A stretch of DNA of 12,442 nucleotides from JAGPUQ01 sp036677085 (GCA_036677085.1 JAKFFI010000074.1:1-12442); one strand, 5' to 3'; shown: positions 1 to 6,827, counted from the stretch's first letter. Numbers and translations: made by a program. Notes: generated by a model not told the origin, from the letters alone.

Positions 1-1
1 C

Positions 2-754
2 GAATTGCTCTTGTGCAAGGTGCTGGAGCGGGGGCGCGCATTTCTCTACGCGCATGCGGAAACCGAGCTGACTGCGGCCCAGTCGACCGCGTTTACGACC
101 CTGTTCGAGCGCCGCAAGGGCGGCGAGCCGATGGCTTATATCCTGGGCGAACAGGAGTTCTGGACCTTGCGGCTCATGGTCTCGCCGGCGACCCTGATTC
201 CGCGCCCGGAAACCGAACTGCTGGTGGAGCTGGCCCTCGCGCTGGTCACGGAGCCGGCCGCGCGGGTGCTGGATCTGGGCACCGGCAGCGGCGCCATCGG
301 CCTCGCACTGGCCCGGGAGCGGCCGGCCTGGCAGATCACCGGGATCGACAGCTCCGCCGCCGCGCTCGCCGTGGCCGAGGCAAACCGGGCGGCGCTCCAG
401 CTCGGCAACGCGCGGTTCCGCCACGGGGACTGGCTGGTCGGAGAGACCGACCGTTATCACCTGATCGTCGCTAATCCGCCCTATATCGACGTAGCCGATC
501 CCCATCTCGCGCGCGGTGATGTGCGCTTCGAGCCGCGTGCGTCCCTGGTCGCCGCCGACGCTGGCATGGCCGCGCTGCGCGCGATCAGCGCCGGGGCGCC
601 ATCGCATCTGTGCCCCGGCGGCTGGCTGCTGCTGGAGCACGGCAGTACCCAGGGCGCGGCGGTGCGCGAGTGTTGTGCCGCCGTGCTGCGGGAGGTGCGG
701 ACCTGGCGCGACCTGGCGGGCTGTGAACGGGTTACCGGCGGGCGTGTGGCCTAA
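2..754 (+). CDS. prmC: Peptide chain release factor N5-glutamine methyltransferase, 5' truncated
   Basis: This SAM-dependent methyltransferase modifies the glutamine of the GGQ motif in release factors RF1 and RF2, which improves translation termination in the cytoplasm. The reading frame is open to the window edge. The first residues (ELLLCKVLERGRAFLYA) align with about residue 25 of E. coli PrmC as I remember it, so roughly 24 N-terminal residues lie outside; the TTG at 5 is not a real start. Visible hallmarks are the substrate-binding stretch SPATLIPRPETELLVE, the SAM-binding motif DLGTGSGAIGLALA, the catalytic NPPYID signature (near residues 155-160 of the visible part), and the conserved GDVRFEP and LLLEHG segments near the C-terminus. 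The gene ends at TAA 752-754. In many proteobacteria prmC follows prfA; that side is not visible. The following gene begins 39 bp downstream with no terminator between. Identity is very secure. Confidence 0.95.
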   Translation, partial: ELLLCKVLERGRAFLYAHAETELTAAQSTAFTTLFERRKGGEPMAYILGEQEFWTLRLMVSPATLIPRPETELLVELALALVTEPAARVLDLGTGSGAIGLALARERPAWQITGIDSSAAALAVAEANRAALQLGNARFRHGDWLVGETDRYHLIVANPPYIDVADPHLARGDVRFEPRASLVAADAGMAALRAISAGAPSHLCPGGWLLLEHGSTQGAAVRECCAAVLREVRTWRDLAGCERVTGGRVA

Positions 755-793
755 CATGGGCCATCCAAAAATCATCATGACGACGGGGGCACC

Positions 794-1813
794 ATGAAAA
801 TCGACAGCAGTTTCAGTTTCGGCGACCGGCTCGATGACATCGCGGCGATCCAGACGGAATTTCAGGCACGCGAACGCCTGGGTTTCGACGGTGTGGTCAC
901 CGCCGAGATCCGCAACGACCCGTTTCTGGTGGTGGGCATGGGCGCGGCGGCCACCCAGCGGATCGAACTGCGCACCGGGATCGCCGTGGCCTTTGCGCGC
1001 AGTCCGATGACGACCGCCTATACCGCGCACGATCTCAATGTCTATTCCCGCGGCCGTTTCACGCTCGGACTGGGATCGCAGATCCAGGCGCATATCACCA
1101 AACGCTTCGGCATGCCCTGGCACGGGCCGGCGCAGCAGATGGCGGAATTCATCCGTGCGCTGCACGCCATCTGGGATTGCTGGTACGACGGCAAGCCGCT
1201 CAATTTTCGCGGCGAGTGCTACCGTCACACGCTGATGACGCCGGATTTCACCCCCCTCAACACCCAGTACGGCCGCCCCAGGGTCGTGATGGCGGCCGTG
1301 GGTCCACTGATGATCAACGCCGCCGCGCGCGAAGCCGACGGCATCCTCATCCACACGTTTTGCACGCCGAAATATCTGGAGGAAGAAATCCTGCCGCGCA
1401 TTCGTGCCACGCTCGCGGAGCGCGGCCGGCCTCGCGAGAGTTTCGAGGTGTCGTTCCCGCCCTTCGTGGTCACCGGCCGCACCGAGGCGGAGTTCGAGGC
1501 CGCCAAACAGCGCGTCAAGTACCGGATCGCCTTCTACGGCTCGACGCCGGCCTATCGCCCGGTGCTGGAATGCCACGGCTGGCAGGATCTGCAACCCAAG
1601 CTCAATCAGCTGTCAAAAAACAATGGCTGGGACCGGATGCCGGAGCTGATCAGCGATGAAATGCTGGAAACCTTCGCCGTGGTGGGCGAACCGCGTCAGG
1701 TCGCCCACCAGATCAAGGCGCGCTACGGTCACCTGGTGGATCGGCTGACGCTCGAAAGCGGTTTGCCGGAGGATGTCCTGAGCGAACAGATCCGCATCAT
1801 GCGCGGGCAATAA
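794..1813 (+). CDS. Luciferase-like (LLM class) F420-dependent-type oxidoreductase, TIGR03617-like
   Basis: Predicted cytoplasmic flavin/deazaflavin oxidoreductase with a bacterial-luciferase TIM-barrel fold, 339 aa, the usual length. Family signs are ARSPMT (68-73), GRFTLGLGSQ (87-96), the RFGMPWHGP segment (104-112), AVGP (168-171), AFYGSTPAYRPVLE (246-259) and the C-terminal VVGEP (296-300). These closely match my recollection of TIGR03617 proteins, best known from mycobacteria, whose members are predicted to use coenzyme F420; the substrate is unknown. The ATG at 794 follows a G-rich stretch (GACGGGGGCACC) that can act as a ribosome binding site. A TAACAT at 752-757, overlapping the prmC stop, could be a -10 box but has no good -35. 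The gene converges on the amidohydrolase at 1866, the two sharing a terminator. Family assignment is secure; use of F420 rather than FMN is not shown by the sequence. Confidence 0.88.
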   Translation: MKIDSSFSFGDRLDDIAAIQTEFQARERLGFDGVVTAEIRNDPFLVVGMGAAATQRIELRTGIAVAFARSPMTTAYTAHDLNVYSRGRFTLGLGSQIQAHITKRFGMPWHGPAQQMAEFIRALHAIWDCWYDGKPLNFRGECYRHTLMTPDFTPLNTQYGRPRVVMAAVGPLMINAAAREADGILIHTFCTPKYLEEEILPRIRATLAERGRPRESFEVSFPPFVVTGRTEAEFEAAKQRVKYRIAFYGSTPAYRPVLECHGWQDLQPKLNQLSKNNGWDRMPELISDEMLETFAVVGEPRQVAHQIKARYGHLVDRLTLESGLPEDVLSEQIRIMRGQ

Positions 1814-1815
1814 AA

Positions 1816-1837
1816 AACCCGGCTTTGCGGCCGGGTT
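1816..1837 (-). terminator. Intrinsic terminator between convergent genes
   Basis: A perfect 8-bp stem, AACCCGGC at 1816-1823 pairing with GCCGGGTT at 1830-1837, encloses a 6-nt loop. Read on the minus strand, the stem is followed by a run of T residues (complement of the A run at 1812-1817), the classical form of a Rho-independent terminator. It therefore terminates the minus-strand amidohydrolase, whose stop codon is about 30 bp away. On the plus strand the hairpin begins right after the stop of the luciferase-like gene but lacks a following T run, so termination from that side would be weaker. Confidence 0.85.
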
Positions 1838-1865
1838 CCAGACAACATGGTGCCTGAGCGCGGCT

Positions 1866-3575
1866 TCAGCCGTCGCCGTGGCGCAGCAGACGGCCCGAGT
1901 AGGTGTTGGTCTGTTGGTCATGGTCGATGGTGACCTGGCCGTTGACCAGCACATAGTCGTAGCCCTTGGCGCGCTGGACGCGACGCCACTCGCCGGCCGG
2001 CATGTCGTGGGTGATCTCGGCCGGCAGCGCTTCGAGTTTCTCGTAGTCGTAAATCACGATGTCCGCCGGCGCGCCCACCTTGAGCTGGCCGCGGTTGTTG
2101 AAGCCGGCAAGGGCCGCCGGCAGTGCGCTCAGCCGCCAGTGAACTTCTTCCAGGGACAGCATCTTGTGCTCGCGCACGTACTTGGCGATCGCTTCCGTGG
2201 GATAGCGGCCCGCGGTCAGGAAGCGAGTGTGGGCGCCGCCATCGGAAACGCCGAAGGTGACATAGGGATCGTCGATGATCTCCTTCATGTACTGGAGGTT
2301 GCCGGCGTTGGGCAGGGTGGCGAAGAACTCCGCCTTGAGGTTGGTGCCGACGGCGATGTCGAGCATCGCATCGATTGGATGCTTGCCGGTCTTCTGCGCG
2401 ATCAGGCTGAGCTTGTGGTCCTTGAATTCGTTGAACTTGTCCGAGTGCGTGCGCACCAGCACGGTCTCTTCGATCGGCCCGGTGGCGGCGATGCCCGGCG
2501 GATTGTCCTTCAGCGATTGCCGCAAGGCCGGATCGGCCATTTTCGCCAGCCGTTCTTCGACGGTGCCGGTGGTGACGTGACGCCAGGCGGGAGAATCGTC
2601 CCACAGGTTCCATTCGTCGAGGGAGAAGGTGAACCCGGAATCCGTGGTGAGCCCCTGGCCGTAGACCTTGTTGCCGCGCGCGTGGCATTCGGCCAGCCAG
2701 CGCAATGTGCTGCGGTGGATTTCGGGGTCGCTGGCCACGGCCTGCACCACGTTGTAGAGCAGCGGACGGCCGCTGACGGCGGCGACTTCTTCCATGTGGG
2801 CCCGATCCTTCGCGGGATCGTTGCCGCTCAGCATGGTCATCTGGATAAAGCCCTCGTTGCGCTTGGCCAGCACCTTGGCGAGCGCAATGCAGGTCTCGTC
2901 GTGCATGACGTCAGTGGGCATCGGGGTGCCGTCGAAATCCCGCTGCACGTCGGCGCCGCAGCCCGGTGCCAGGCGTTGCGCCGACCAGCCGCAGCCGCCG
3001 GCGTCCATGGCTTCTTCCAGCAGGCGGCAGATTTCGGCCTCTTCTTCGGCGGTCGGCAGGGCGCCGGCCTTCGCTCGCTCTATTCCCATTACCCAGGTCA
3101 GCAAGGGCGCGACCGGGACGTAGGGCAGGATGTTGATCGCCTTGGGGGTGCGGTCGATACTGTCGAGATAGTCCGGGAAGGTCACCCAGTCCCAGGGCAT
3201 GCCCGCTTTCATGGATTCGAAGGGGATGGCCTCGACGCGCGTCATCGACAGCATGGAGCGCTCGCGCAACTCGGGCGCCACCGGCGCGAAGCCGAACCCG
3301 CAGTTGCCGATCACCACCGAGGTGATGCCGTGCCAGCCGGACAGCGTGCAGTAGGGGTCCCAGAACAGTTGGGCGTCGTAGTGGGTGTGAAGATCGATGA
3401 AGCCAGGGCAGACATGCTTGCCTTCGGCGTCGATCACCTTGCCGGCGTCCTTGGCGTCGAGGCGGCCGATCTTGGAGATGATGCCGTCCTTGATGCCGAT
3501 ATCGGCGCGGTAGCGCGGAATGCGGGTGCCGTCGAAGATGGTGCCGTTCTTGATGATGGTGTCGAATTGCGTCAT
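1866..3575 (-). CDS. Amidohydrolase, N-acyl-D-amino-acid deacylase (D-aminoacylase) superfamily
   Basis: A 569-aa metal-dependent hydrolase of the amidohydrolase-3 type. Relatives hydrolyse N-acyl-D-amino acids or cyclic amides such as hydantoins. The N-terminal beta-sandwich part (about 1-57) leads into the metal motif DLHTHYD (61-67, His63 and His65), then GNCGFGFAPV (90-99), where Cys92 matches the metal-bridging cysteine of D-aminoacylases. SDGGAH (444-449) supplies the conserved aspartate, and the tail (KVGAPADIVIYD, 499-510) closes the sandwich. At the places where characterised D-aminoacylases carry further histidine ligands I see FIQMTM (243-248) and LLYNVV (272-277) without histidine, so this is a divergent subfamily and its substrate is open. 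The ATG at 3575 is fixed by an excellent ribosome binding site, GGGAGG, 6 nt upstream. No signal peptide is seen, so it is probably cytoplasmic. The long plus-strand frame across it is a shadow. Confidence 0.87.
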   Translation of the reverse strand: MTQFDTIIKNGTIFDGTRIPRYRADIGIKDGIISKIGRLDAKDAGKVIDAEGKHVCPGFIDLHTHYDAQLFWDPYCTLSGWHGITSVVIGNCGFGFAPVAPELRERSMLSMTRVEAIPFESMKAGMPWDWVTFPDYLDSIDRTPKAINILPYVPVAPLLTWVMGIERAKAGALPTAEEEAEICRLLEEAMDAGGCGWSAQRLAPGCGADVQRDFDGTPMPTDVMHDETCIALAKVLAKRNEGFIQMTMLSGNDPAKDRAHMEEVAAVSGRPLLYNVVQAVASDPEIHRSTLRWLAECHARGNKVYGQGLTTDSGFTFSLDEWNLWDDSPAWRHVTTGTVEERLAKMADPALRQSLKDNPPGIAATGPIEETVLVRTHSDKFNEFKDHKLSLIAQKTGKHPIDAMLDIAVGTNLKAEFFATLPNAGNLQYMKEIIDDPYVTFGVSDGGAHTRFLTAGRYPTEAIAKYVREHKMLSLEEVHWRLSALPAALAGFNNRGQLKVGAPADIVIYDYEKLEALPAEITHDMPAGEWRRVQRAKGYDYVLVNGQVTIDHDQQTNTYSGRLLRHGDG

Positions 3576-3877
3576 TGAAAACCTCCCGGTAAGGGGGCCG
3601 GCGTAACCTGAAGCGGCGGTTGTCAGTTATGGTCGCAATGCCTCAGGGGTAGGCCCCTTGTTATGTTGTAGCCAGTTTGGTGTAAGCGGTGCTTATGTTT
3701 GGCTGACTATAGACCAGCGCGACGCCAATGCACAGCGCCTCCCGATGCGGGTCCGGCCCCGTCGGTTTCCGGCAACGGACCTGGTTCCGCGACTCCAGGC
3801 CAAGCCGTGGTGGCGACGCAATGCGGAGGAAGAAAACGCGGAAGGGAAGGCTATTATCGAGGTAAAGGAAGGGTTGG
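3576..3877. other. Gene-poor intergenic stretch between amidohydrolase and PilZ gene
   Basis: About 300 bp before the solo repeat arm. It holds the amidohydrolase ribosome binding site (3582-3587), a weak hairpin (3645-3658) and the promoter candidate at 3706-3734. An open frame on the minus strand (3661-3885, 74 codons) starts inside the repeat, has no evident ribosome binding site and no recognisable domain, so I do not call it a gene. I see no RNA gene. It may be remnant or repeat-derived DNA. Confidence 0.5.
3706..3734 (-). promoter_or_regulatory. Candidate sigma70 promoter for the amidohydrolase
   Basis: On the minus strand TATAGT (3706-3711) is a five-of-six match to a -10 box. Seventeen nucleotides upstream is TGTGCA (3729-3734), a poor -35. 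The predicted transcript would start near 3699 and carry a leader of about 125 nt before the ATG at 3575. The leader includes a small hairpin, AGGGG/CCCCT with a 4-nt loop (3645-3658). Only the -10 is persuasive. Confidence 0.35.
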
Positions 3878-3928
3878 CCGCGCAACGAAGCAGATGGCCG
3901 CCACAGCAGTTTTACAACAAGCGGCTAG
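3878..3928 (-). repeat. Solo arm of a dispersed repeat, overlapping the PilZ stop codon
   Basis: This 51-bp block aligns without gaps to 9519-9569 at 44 of 51 positions; the first 20 bases of each (starting CCGCGCAACGAAG) are identical. Read on the minus strand it begins CTAGCCGCTT and runs away from the PilZ gene, and the TAG in those first bases is the PilZ stop codon (3925-3927). The same ten bases begin the other repeat at 9421. No partner arm is visible within about 200 bp, so this looks like half of the palindromic element found at 9421-9569. Confidence 0.75.
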
Positions 3929-4296
3929 GCGATGCCGTAGGCGCGCGCGGTCTGCAACAGCAGCAGGCGGTCAGTGGGATCCAGGGCAACGAACTCGCAG
4001 CCGATATGCCGCTGCCGCAAGCCGCCGGGATCCTTGTGTTGCCAGGCGACCCGGATCCCGGCGTCAATGGCCACCATGCCCTTGTCGGGATGGGGCAGGT
4101 GAATGGTAACCAGACGCGAACCCGGCATGGGCAGTTTGTCATGCGCATGCAGCATCATGCCGCCGGTGGCGATATCGCCCAGGTAACCGATCACCTTGCG
4201 GCTGGCATGGTCATAGACTTTGGCCAACGCGATGAAGCGGGTGCGCCGTGAACGACGAGGGTCGATAGCGGCGGGTCTGGATGGGGGCGTTGACAT
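3925..4296 (-). CDS. Small single-domain PilZ protein, probable c-di-GMP receptor
   Basis: A 123-aa protein consisting almost wholly of a PilZ domain, the common receptor fold for cyclic di-GMP. The RxxxR half of the binding site is present as R14 to R18 within RRSRR. The second half, normally [D/N]xSxxG, appears as D41-I-A-T-G-G46, with alanine replacing serine. The central strands (LVTIHLP, IRVAWQH, GCEFVAL) fit the PilZ barrel, and the C-terminal helix LLLLQTARAYGIA ends at the stop codon. The frame stays open upstream to 4578, but PilZ homology begins just after the ATG at 4296 and the extension lies over the divergent gene, so 4296 is chosen. No clear ribosome binding site precedes it; a 5-bp hairpin (4301-4315) lies just upstream. 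Ligand binding is inferred from the motif. The C-terminal residues and stop lie at the edge of a dispersed repeat. Confidence 0.82.
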   Translation of the reverse strand: MSTPPSRPAAIDPRRSRRTRFIALAKVYDHASRKVIGYLGDIATGGMMLHAHDKLPMPGSRLVTIHLPHPDKGMVAIDAGIRVAWQHKDPGGLRQRHIGCEFVALDPTDRLLLLQTARAYGIA

Positions 4297-4432
4297 CGGT
4301 GGATGATAGCCATCCCCCCGGGCGCTGCCAAGCGGCTGTCGAGTCGTCAGGCGACCGACGGACCGCACTCGGGACTCAGCGGGCGGCGATTGGCGAACGA
4401 CACAACAACACAACGACACAATTGAGGAATGC
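4297..4432. promoter_or_regulatory. Divergent intergenic region between PilZ and glutamate-synthase-like genes
   Basis: These 136 bp must hold the start signals of both divergent genes. GGATG/CATCC (4301-4305 and 4311-4315) form a 5-bp hairpin next to the PilZ start. A purine-rich ribosome binding site (TTGAGGAA, 4422-4429) precedes the plus-strand gene. Just upstream is an unusually A/C-rich run of ACA repeats (about 4399-4421). I could not pick convincing -35/-10 pairs. Confidence 0.4.
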
Positions 4433-5953
4433 ATGGCGGGTAACGGGTTGTCGGTCTGGATGCTGGGGTTGCAGTTGTTCGCGGTGGGCGTGCTCGCCCT
4501 GCTGGTCATGGGTGTGCTGGCGGTCCTGTGGATGTACATCCAGGATGTGCGCCAGAAGCGCCACGCGATCCGCCGCAACTTCCCGGTGATCGGGCGCTTT
4601 CGCTATTGCTTCGAGCATCTCGGACATTTCTTGCGCCAGTATTTCTACGCGATGGATCGCGAGGAAATGCCGTTCAACCGCGCGCAGCGCACCTGGGTCT
4701 ATCGCGCCGCCAAGAATGTCGACAGCACCCTCGCGTTTGGTTCCACGGTCAACCTGACAGCGCCTGGCTCCGTGCTCTTTGTACCGGACGTCTTTCCCAC
4801 CCTGGAAGAGGATGCGGTGACGGCCGATCCGCTGCTGATAGGTCCGCACTGCGCCAATCCCTACCTGGCGCCGTCGTTCTTCAATGTATCCGCGCTGAGC
4901 TATGGCGCCATTTCGAAAGTGGCGACCCTGGCCCTGTCGGGAGGTGCCGCGCGCGCCGGGTGCTGGCTCAATACTGGCGAGGGCGGGCTTTCTCCCTATC
5001 ACCTCGATGGCGGCTGCGATCTGGTATTTCAGATCGGCACCGCCAAATACGGTGTGCGTGATGCCCAGGGGCACCTCAGCTACGAGCGCCTGCGCGAACT
5101 CGCCGCACACAAACAAATAAAAATGTTCGAGCTGAAGCTGAGCCAGGGTGCGAAACCCGGCAAGGGCGGCATCCTGCCGGGAATCAAGGTAACCGAAGAG
5201 GTCGCGCGTATTCGCGGCATTCCGGTCGGGCAGGATTCCATCAGCCCCAACGGTCATCGCGAAGTGCGCAATGTCGAGCAGTTGCTCGACATGATCGGCC
5301 ACATTCGCGCGGTCACCGGCAAGCCCGTCGGTGTCAAGCTGGTGATCGGCGGTAGCGGGTTTCTCGACGAGTTCTGTCGGGCGGTGCTGCGTCGCGGGCT
5401 GGCGCAGGCCGCGCCGGATTTCATCACGCTCGACAGCGGCGACGGCGGCAGCGGCGCGGCGCCCCAGAGTCTCATGGATCATGCCGGGCTGGGTATTCGC
5501 GAGACCCTGCCCGCGGTGGTGGACACGCTGCGCGAGTACGGGCTGCGGGAGCGCATCCGGGTCATCGCGGCGGGCAAGCTCATCCTGCCCGTCGACGTGG
5601 CCTGGGCGCTGTGCGTGGGCGCTGATTTTGTGGTATCCGCGCGGGGTTTCATGTTCGCGCTGGGCTGCATCCAGGCGATGCAATGCAATCGCAACACCTG
5701 CCCGACCGGAGTGACCACCCACAACCCGGACTTGCAGCGCGGACTGGACCCCGCCGACAAGGCGGCGCGCGTCGCCCATTACGTCGCCAATCTGGTCCAC
5801 GAAGTGGGTGTGATTGCCCACAGCTGCGGCGTGCGCAGTCCGCGGCATCTACAGCGCAGTCACGCCCGCATCGTCACCGAATTCGGCCAATCCGAACCCC
5901 TCGACCGCTACTACGCGAAAGCCGAGGCACAGAACCCGGTGTTTCCTCGTTGA
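4433..5953 (+). CDS. Membrane-anchored FMN-binding glutamate-synthase-family protein (GltB central domain)
   Basis: A 506-aa protein made of the FMN-binding synthase domain of glutamate synthase, without the glutaminase domain. One N-terminal membrane helix (about 8-35) with a basic segment after it (RQKRHAIRR, 40-48) should anchor it with the catalytic domain in the cytoplasm. Family signatures are NTGEGG (180-185), QGAKPGKGG (238-246), the FMN-loop DSGDGGSGAAP (334-344) and AGKL (380-383). The cysteine set C412-x5-C418-x4-C423 followed by PTGV matches the [3Fe-4S] ligand pattern of glutamate synthases. Length agrees with stand-alone members annotated as FMN-binding glutamate synthase family. 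Their physiological reaction is not established, and no gltD-like partner is visible. The ATG at 4433 follows a good ribosome binding site (GAGGAA). The gene is divergent from the PilZ gene and 100 bp upstream of the DoxX gene, with no terminator seen between. Confidence 0.88.
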   Translation: MAGNGLSVWMLGLQLFAVGVLALLVMGVLAVLWMYIQDVRQKRHAIRRNFPVIGRFRYCFEHLGHFLRQYFYAMDREEMPFNRAQRTWVYRAAKNVDSTLAFGSTVNLTAPGSVLFVPDVFPTLEEDAVTADPLLIGPHCANPYLAPSFFNVSALSYGAISKVATLALSGGAARAGCWLNTGEGGLSPYHLDGGCDLVFQIGTAKYGVRDAQGHLSYERLRELAAHKQIKMFELKLSQGAKPGKGGILPGIKVTEEVARIRGIPVGQDSISPNGHREVRNVEQLLDMIGHIRAVTGKPVGVKLVIGGSGFLDEFCRAVLRRGLAQAAPDFITLDSGDGGSGAAPQSLMDHAGLGIRETLPAVVDTLREYGLRERIRVIAAGKLILPVDVAWALCVGADFVVSARGFMFALGCIQAMQCNRNTCPTGVTTHNPDLQRGLDPADKAARVAHYVANLVHEVGVIAHSCGVRSPRHLQRSHARIVTEFGQSEPLDRYYAKAEAQNPVFPR

Positions 5954-6041
5954 TTTCGCCACGGTCACCGCGCCGCAGGGATTTCTGCCGCCGCATTACC
6001 ACCAGATGAACCAATACCACATGAGCCAACACCACCTGACC

Positions 6042-6045
6042 GGAG
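6042..6045 (+). promoter_or_regulatory. Ribosome binding site that decides the DoxX-family start
   Basis: GGAG lies 8 nt before the ATG at 6054. The in-frame ATGs at 6006 and 6021 have no comparable site, and the residues they would add are His/Gln-rich and unlike the family. The still longer frame from 5814 overlaps the previous gene. 6054 is therefore preferred. Confidence 0.6.
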
Positions 6046-6053
6046 TGTCGCCA

Positions 6054-6719
6054 ATGTCCGCACTGATCACCACCTACGGCAAACTGCATCAGCAACTGTT
6101 CCGGCGTCTGCGCCATCTAGACGGCCTGCCCCCGCTGCTGCTGAGGCTCTATCTCGCGCCGATCATGATCGCGGTCGGGTTGCACAAGTTTCACAACTGG
6201 GACGACATGGTCGCCTGGTTCGGCAATCCGGACTGGGGACTTGGGCTGCCGGCCCCGACGCTGATGGTGGCGCTGGCCGCGAGCGCCGAGTTGTTCGGAG
6301 GGCTCGCACTGTTGCTCGGCCTCGCGGTGCGCTGGTTCGCGCTGCCCCTGATGATCACCATGGTGGTCGCTACCACCACGGTGCACTGGCAGCATGGCTG
6401 GTTCGCCATCGCACCCGGCGATCCCGATACCAGCACCGCCAAGGTGCTGGCGATGGTGGGCATACCGGCCGCTGAGCGGAGTCTGGAGAACAGCGTTGAA
6501 GTGGGGCAGCGGGTGGGCGCGGCCCGCAACCTGTTGCGGGAGCACGGCAACTACGACTGGTTGACGGAAAAAGGCACTTTCGTGGTGCTCAACAACGGCA
6601 TCGAGTTTGCCGCCACCTACTTCATCATGCTGCTCAGCCTGTTTTTCTCCGGGGGTGGTCGTTACGTCAGCCTCGATTATTGGCTGGCCCGGCGCACCGG
6701 CGCGATTGCCACCGATTGA
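6054..6719 (+). CDS. DoxX-family inner-membrane protein, HvfX-like
   Basis: From the ATG at 6054 this is a 221-aa protein with four likely membrane helices (about 26-44, 68-90, 95-112 and 182-200), the DoxX arrangement. Conserved pieces include LLLRLYLAPIMIAVGLHK near the first helix, WFGNPDWGLGLP (55-66), AELFGG (78-83) and the C-terminal LNNGIEFAATYF, followed by GGGRYVSLDYW. A long periplasmic or cytoplasmic loop (113-180) separates helices three and four. This long-loop form resembles proteins annotated as HvfX, associated with copper-binding peptide (RiPP) maturation, but none of the usual partners (hvfA, DUF692 hvfB, hvfC) is in the window, so that role is uncertain. Other DoxX proteins act in membrane redox processes. 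It follows the Fe-S flavoprotein by 100 bp in the same direction, so a joint membrane redox function is possible but only inferred. Confidence 0.82.
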   Translation: MSALITTYGKLHQQLFRRLRHLDGLPPLLLRLYLAPIMIAVGLHKFHNWDDMVAWFGNPDWGLGLPAPTLMVALAASAELFGGLALLLGLAVRWFALPLMITMVVATTTVHWQHGWFAIAPGDPDTSTAKVLAMVGIPAAERSLENSVEVGQRVGAARNLLREHGNYDWLTEKGTFVVLNNGIEFAATYFIMLLSLFFSGGGRYVSLDYWLARRTGAIATD

Positions 6720-6744
6720 GCGGGCCGGTCCGGCTCGACCCCCG

Positions 6745-6753
6745 TGCTACAAT
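6745..6753 (+). promoter_or_regulatory. Extended -10 promoter for rhlB
   Basis: TGCTACAAT contains an extended -10 (TG, one base, then TACAAT at 6748-6753, five of six matches to consensus). No good -35 is present 16-18 nt upstream, which an extended -10 can tolerate. Transcription would begin near 6760, giving a leader of about 68 nt before the ATG at 6828. Confidence 0.5.
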
Positions 6754-6803
6754 CCTGCCGATTTTCGATCCCGCCGCCTTTCGCATCCCGCAGGCGGCCG
6801 CAA

Positions 6804-6826
6804 CTGGAGTCGTGAATAATTTCCAG
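6804..6826 (+). promoter_or_regulatory. Small dyad covering the only Shine-Dalgarno-like site upstream of rhlB
   Basis: CTGGA (6804-6808) can pair with TCCAG (6822-6826) across a 13-nt loop. The only GGAG in the leader (6806-6809) lies in this stem, 18 nt before the ATG, which is too far for standard use unless the hairpin brings it closer. The stem is short, so any effect on translation is speculative. Confidence 0.25.
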
Positions 6827-6827
6827 C

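Noticed and set aside
1878..3578. 566-codon plus-strand frame opposite the amidohydrolase
   Set aside because: Mirror of a gene with complete family motifs and a strong ribosome binding site; its translation is rich in Val, Gly, Ala and His with no domain, as expected from antisense of GC-rich codons.
3658..4251. 197-codon plus-strand frame opposite the PilZ gene and its flank
   Set aside because: The PilZ fold and binding motif are on the minus strand; the plus-strand product matches nothing and spans the intergenic repeat.
4297..4578. N-terminal extension of the PilZ frame to an ATG at 4578
   Set aside because: The added residues lie over the divergent gene and its leader, show no conserved sequence, and PilZ proteins normally begin close to the RxxxR motif.
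4376..5848. 490-codon minus-strand frame opposite the glutamate-synthase-like gene
   Set aside because: Antisense shadow; the plus-strand product has FMN and Fe-S motifs, the minus-strand one has none.
5814..6053. N-terminal extension of the DoxX frame
   Set aside because: It overlaps the end of the upstream gene by 140 bp; the ATG at 6054 has a well-placed GGAG and gives the usual family length.
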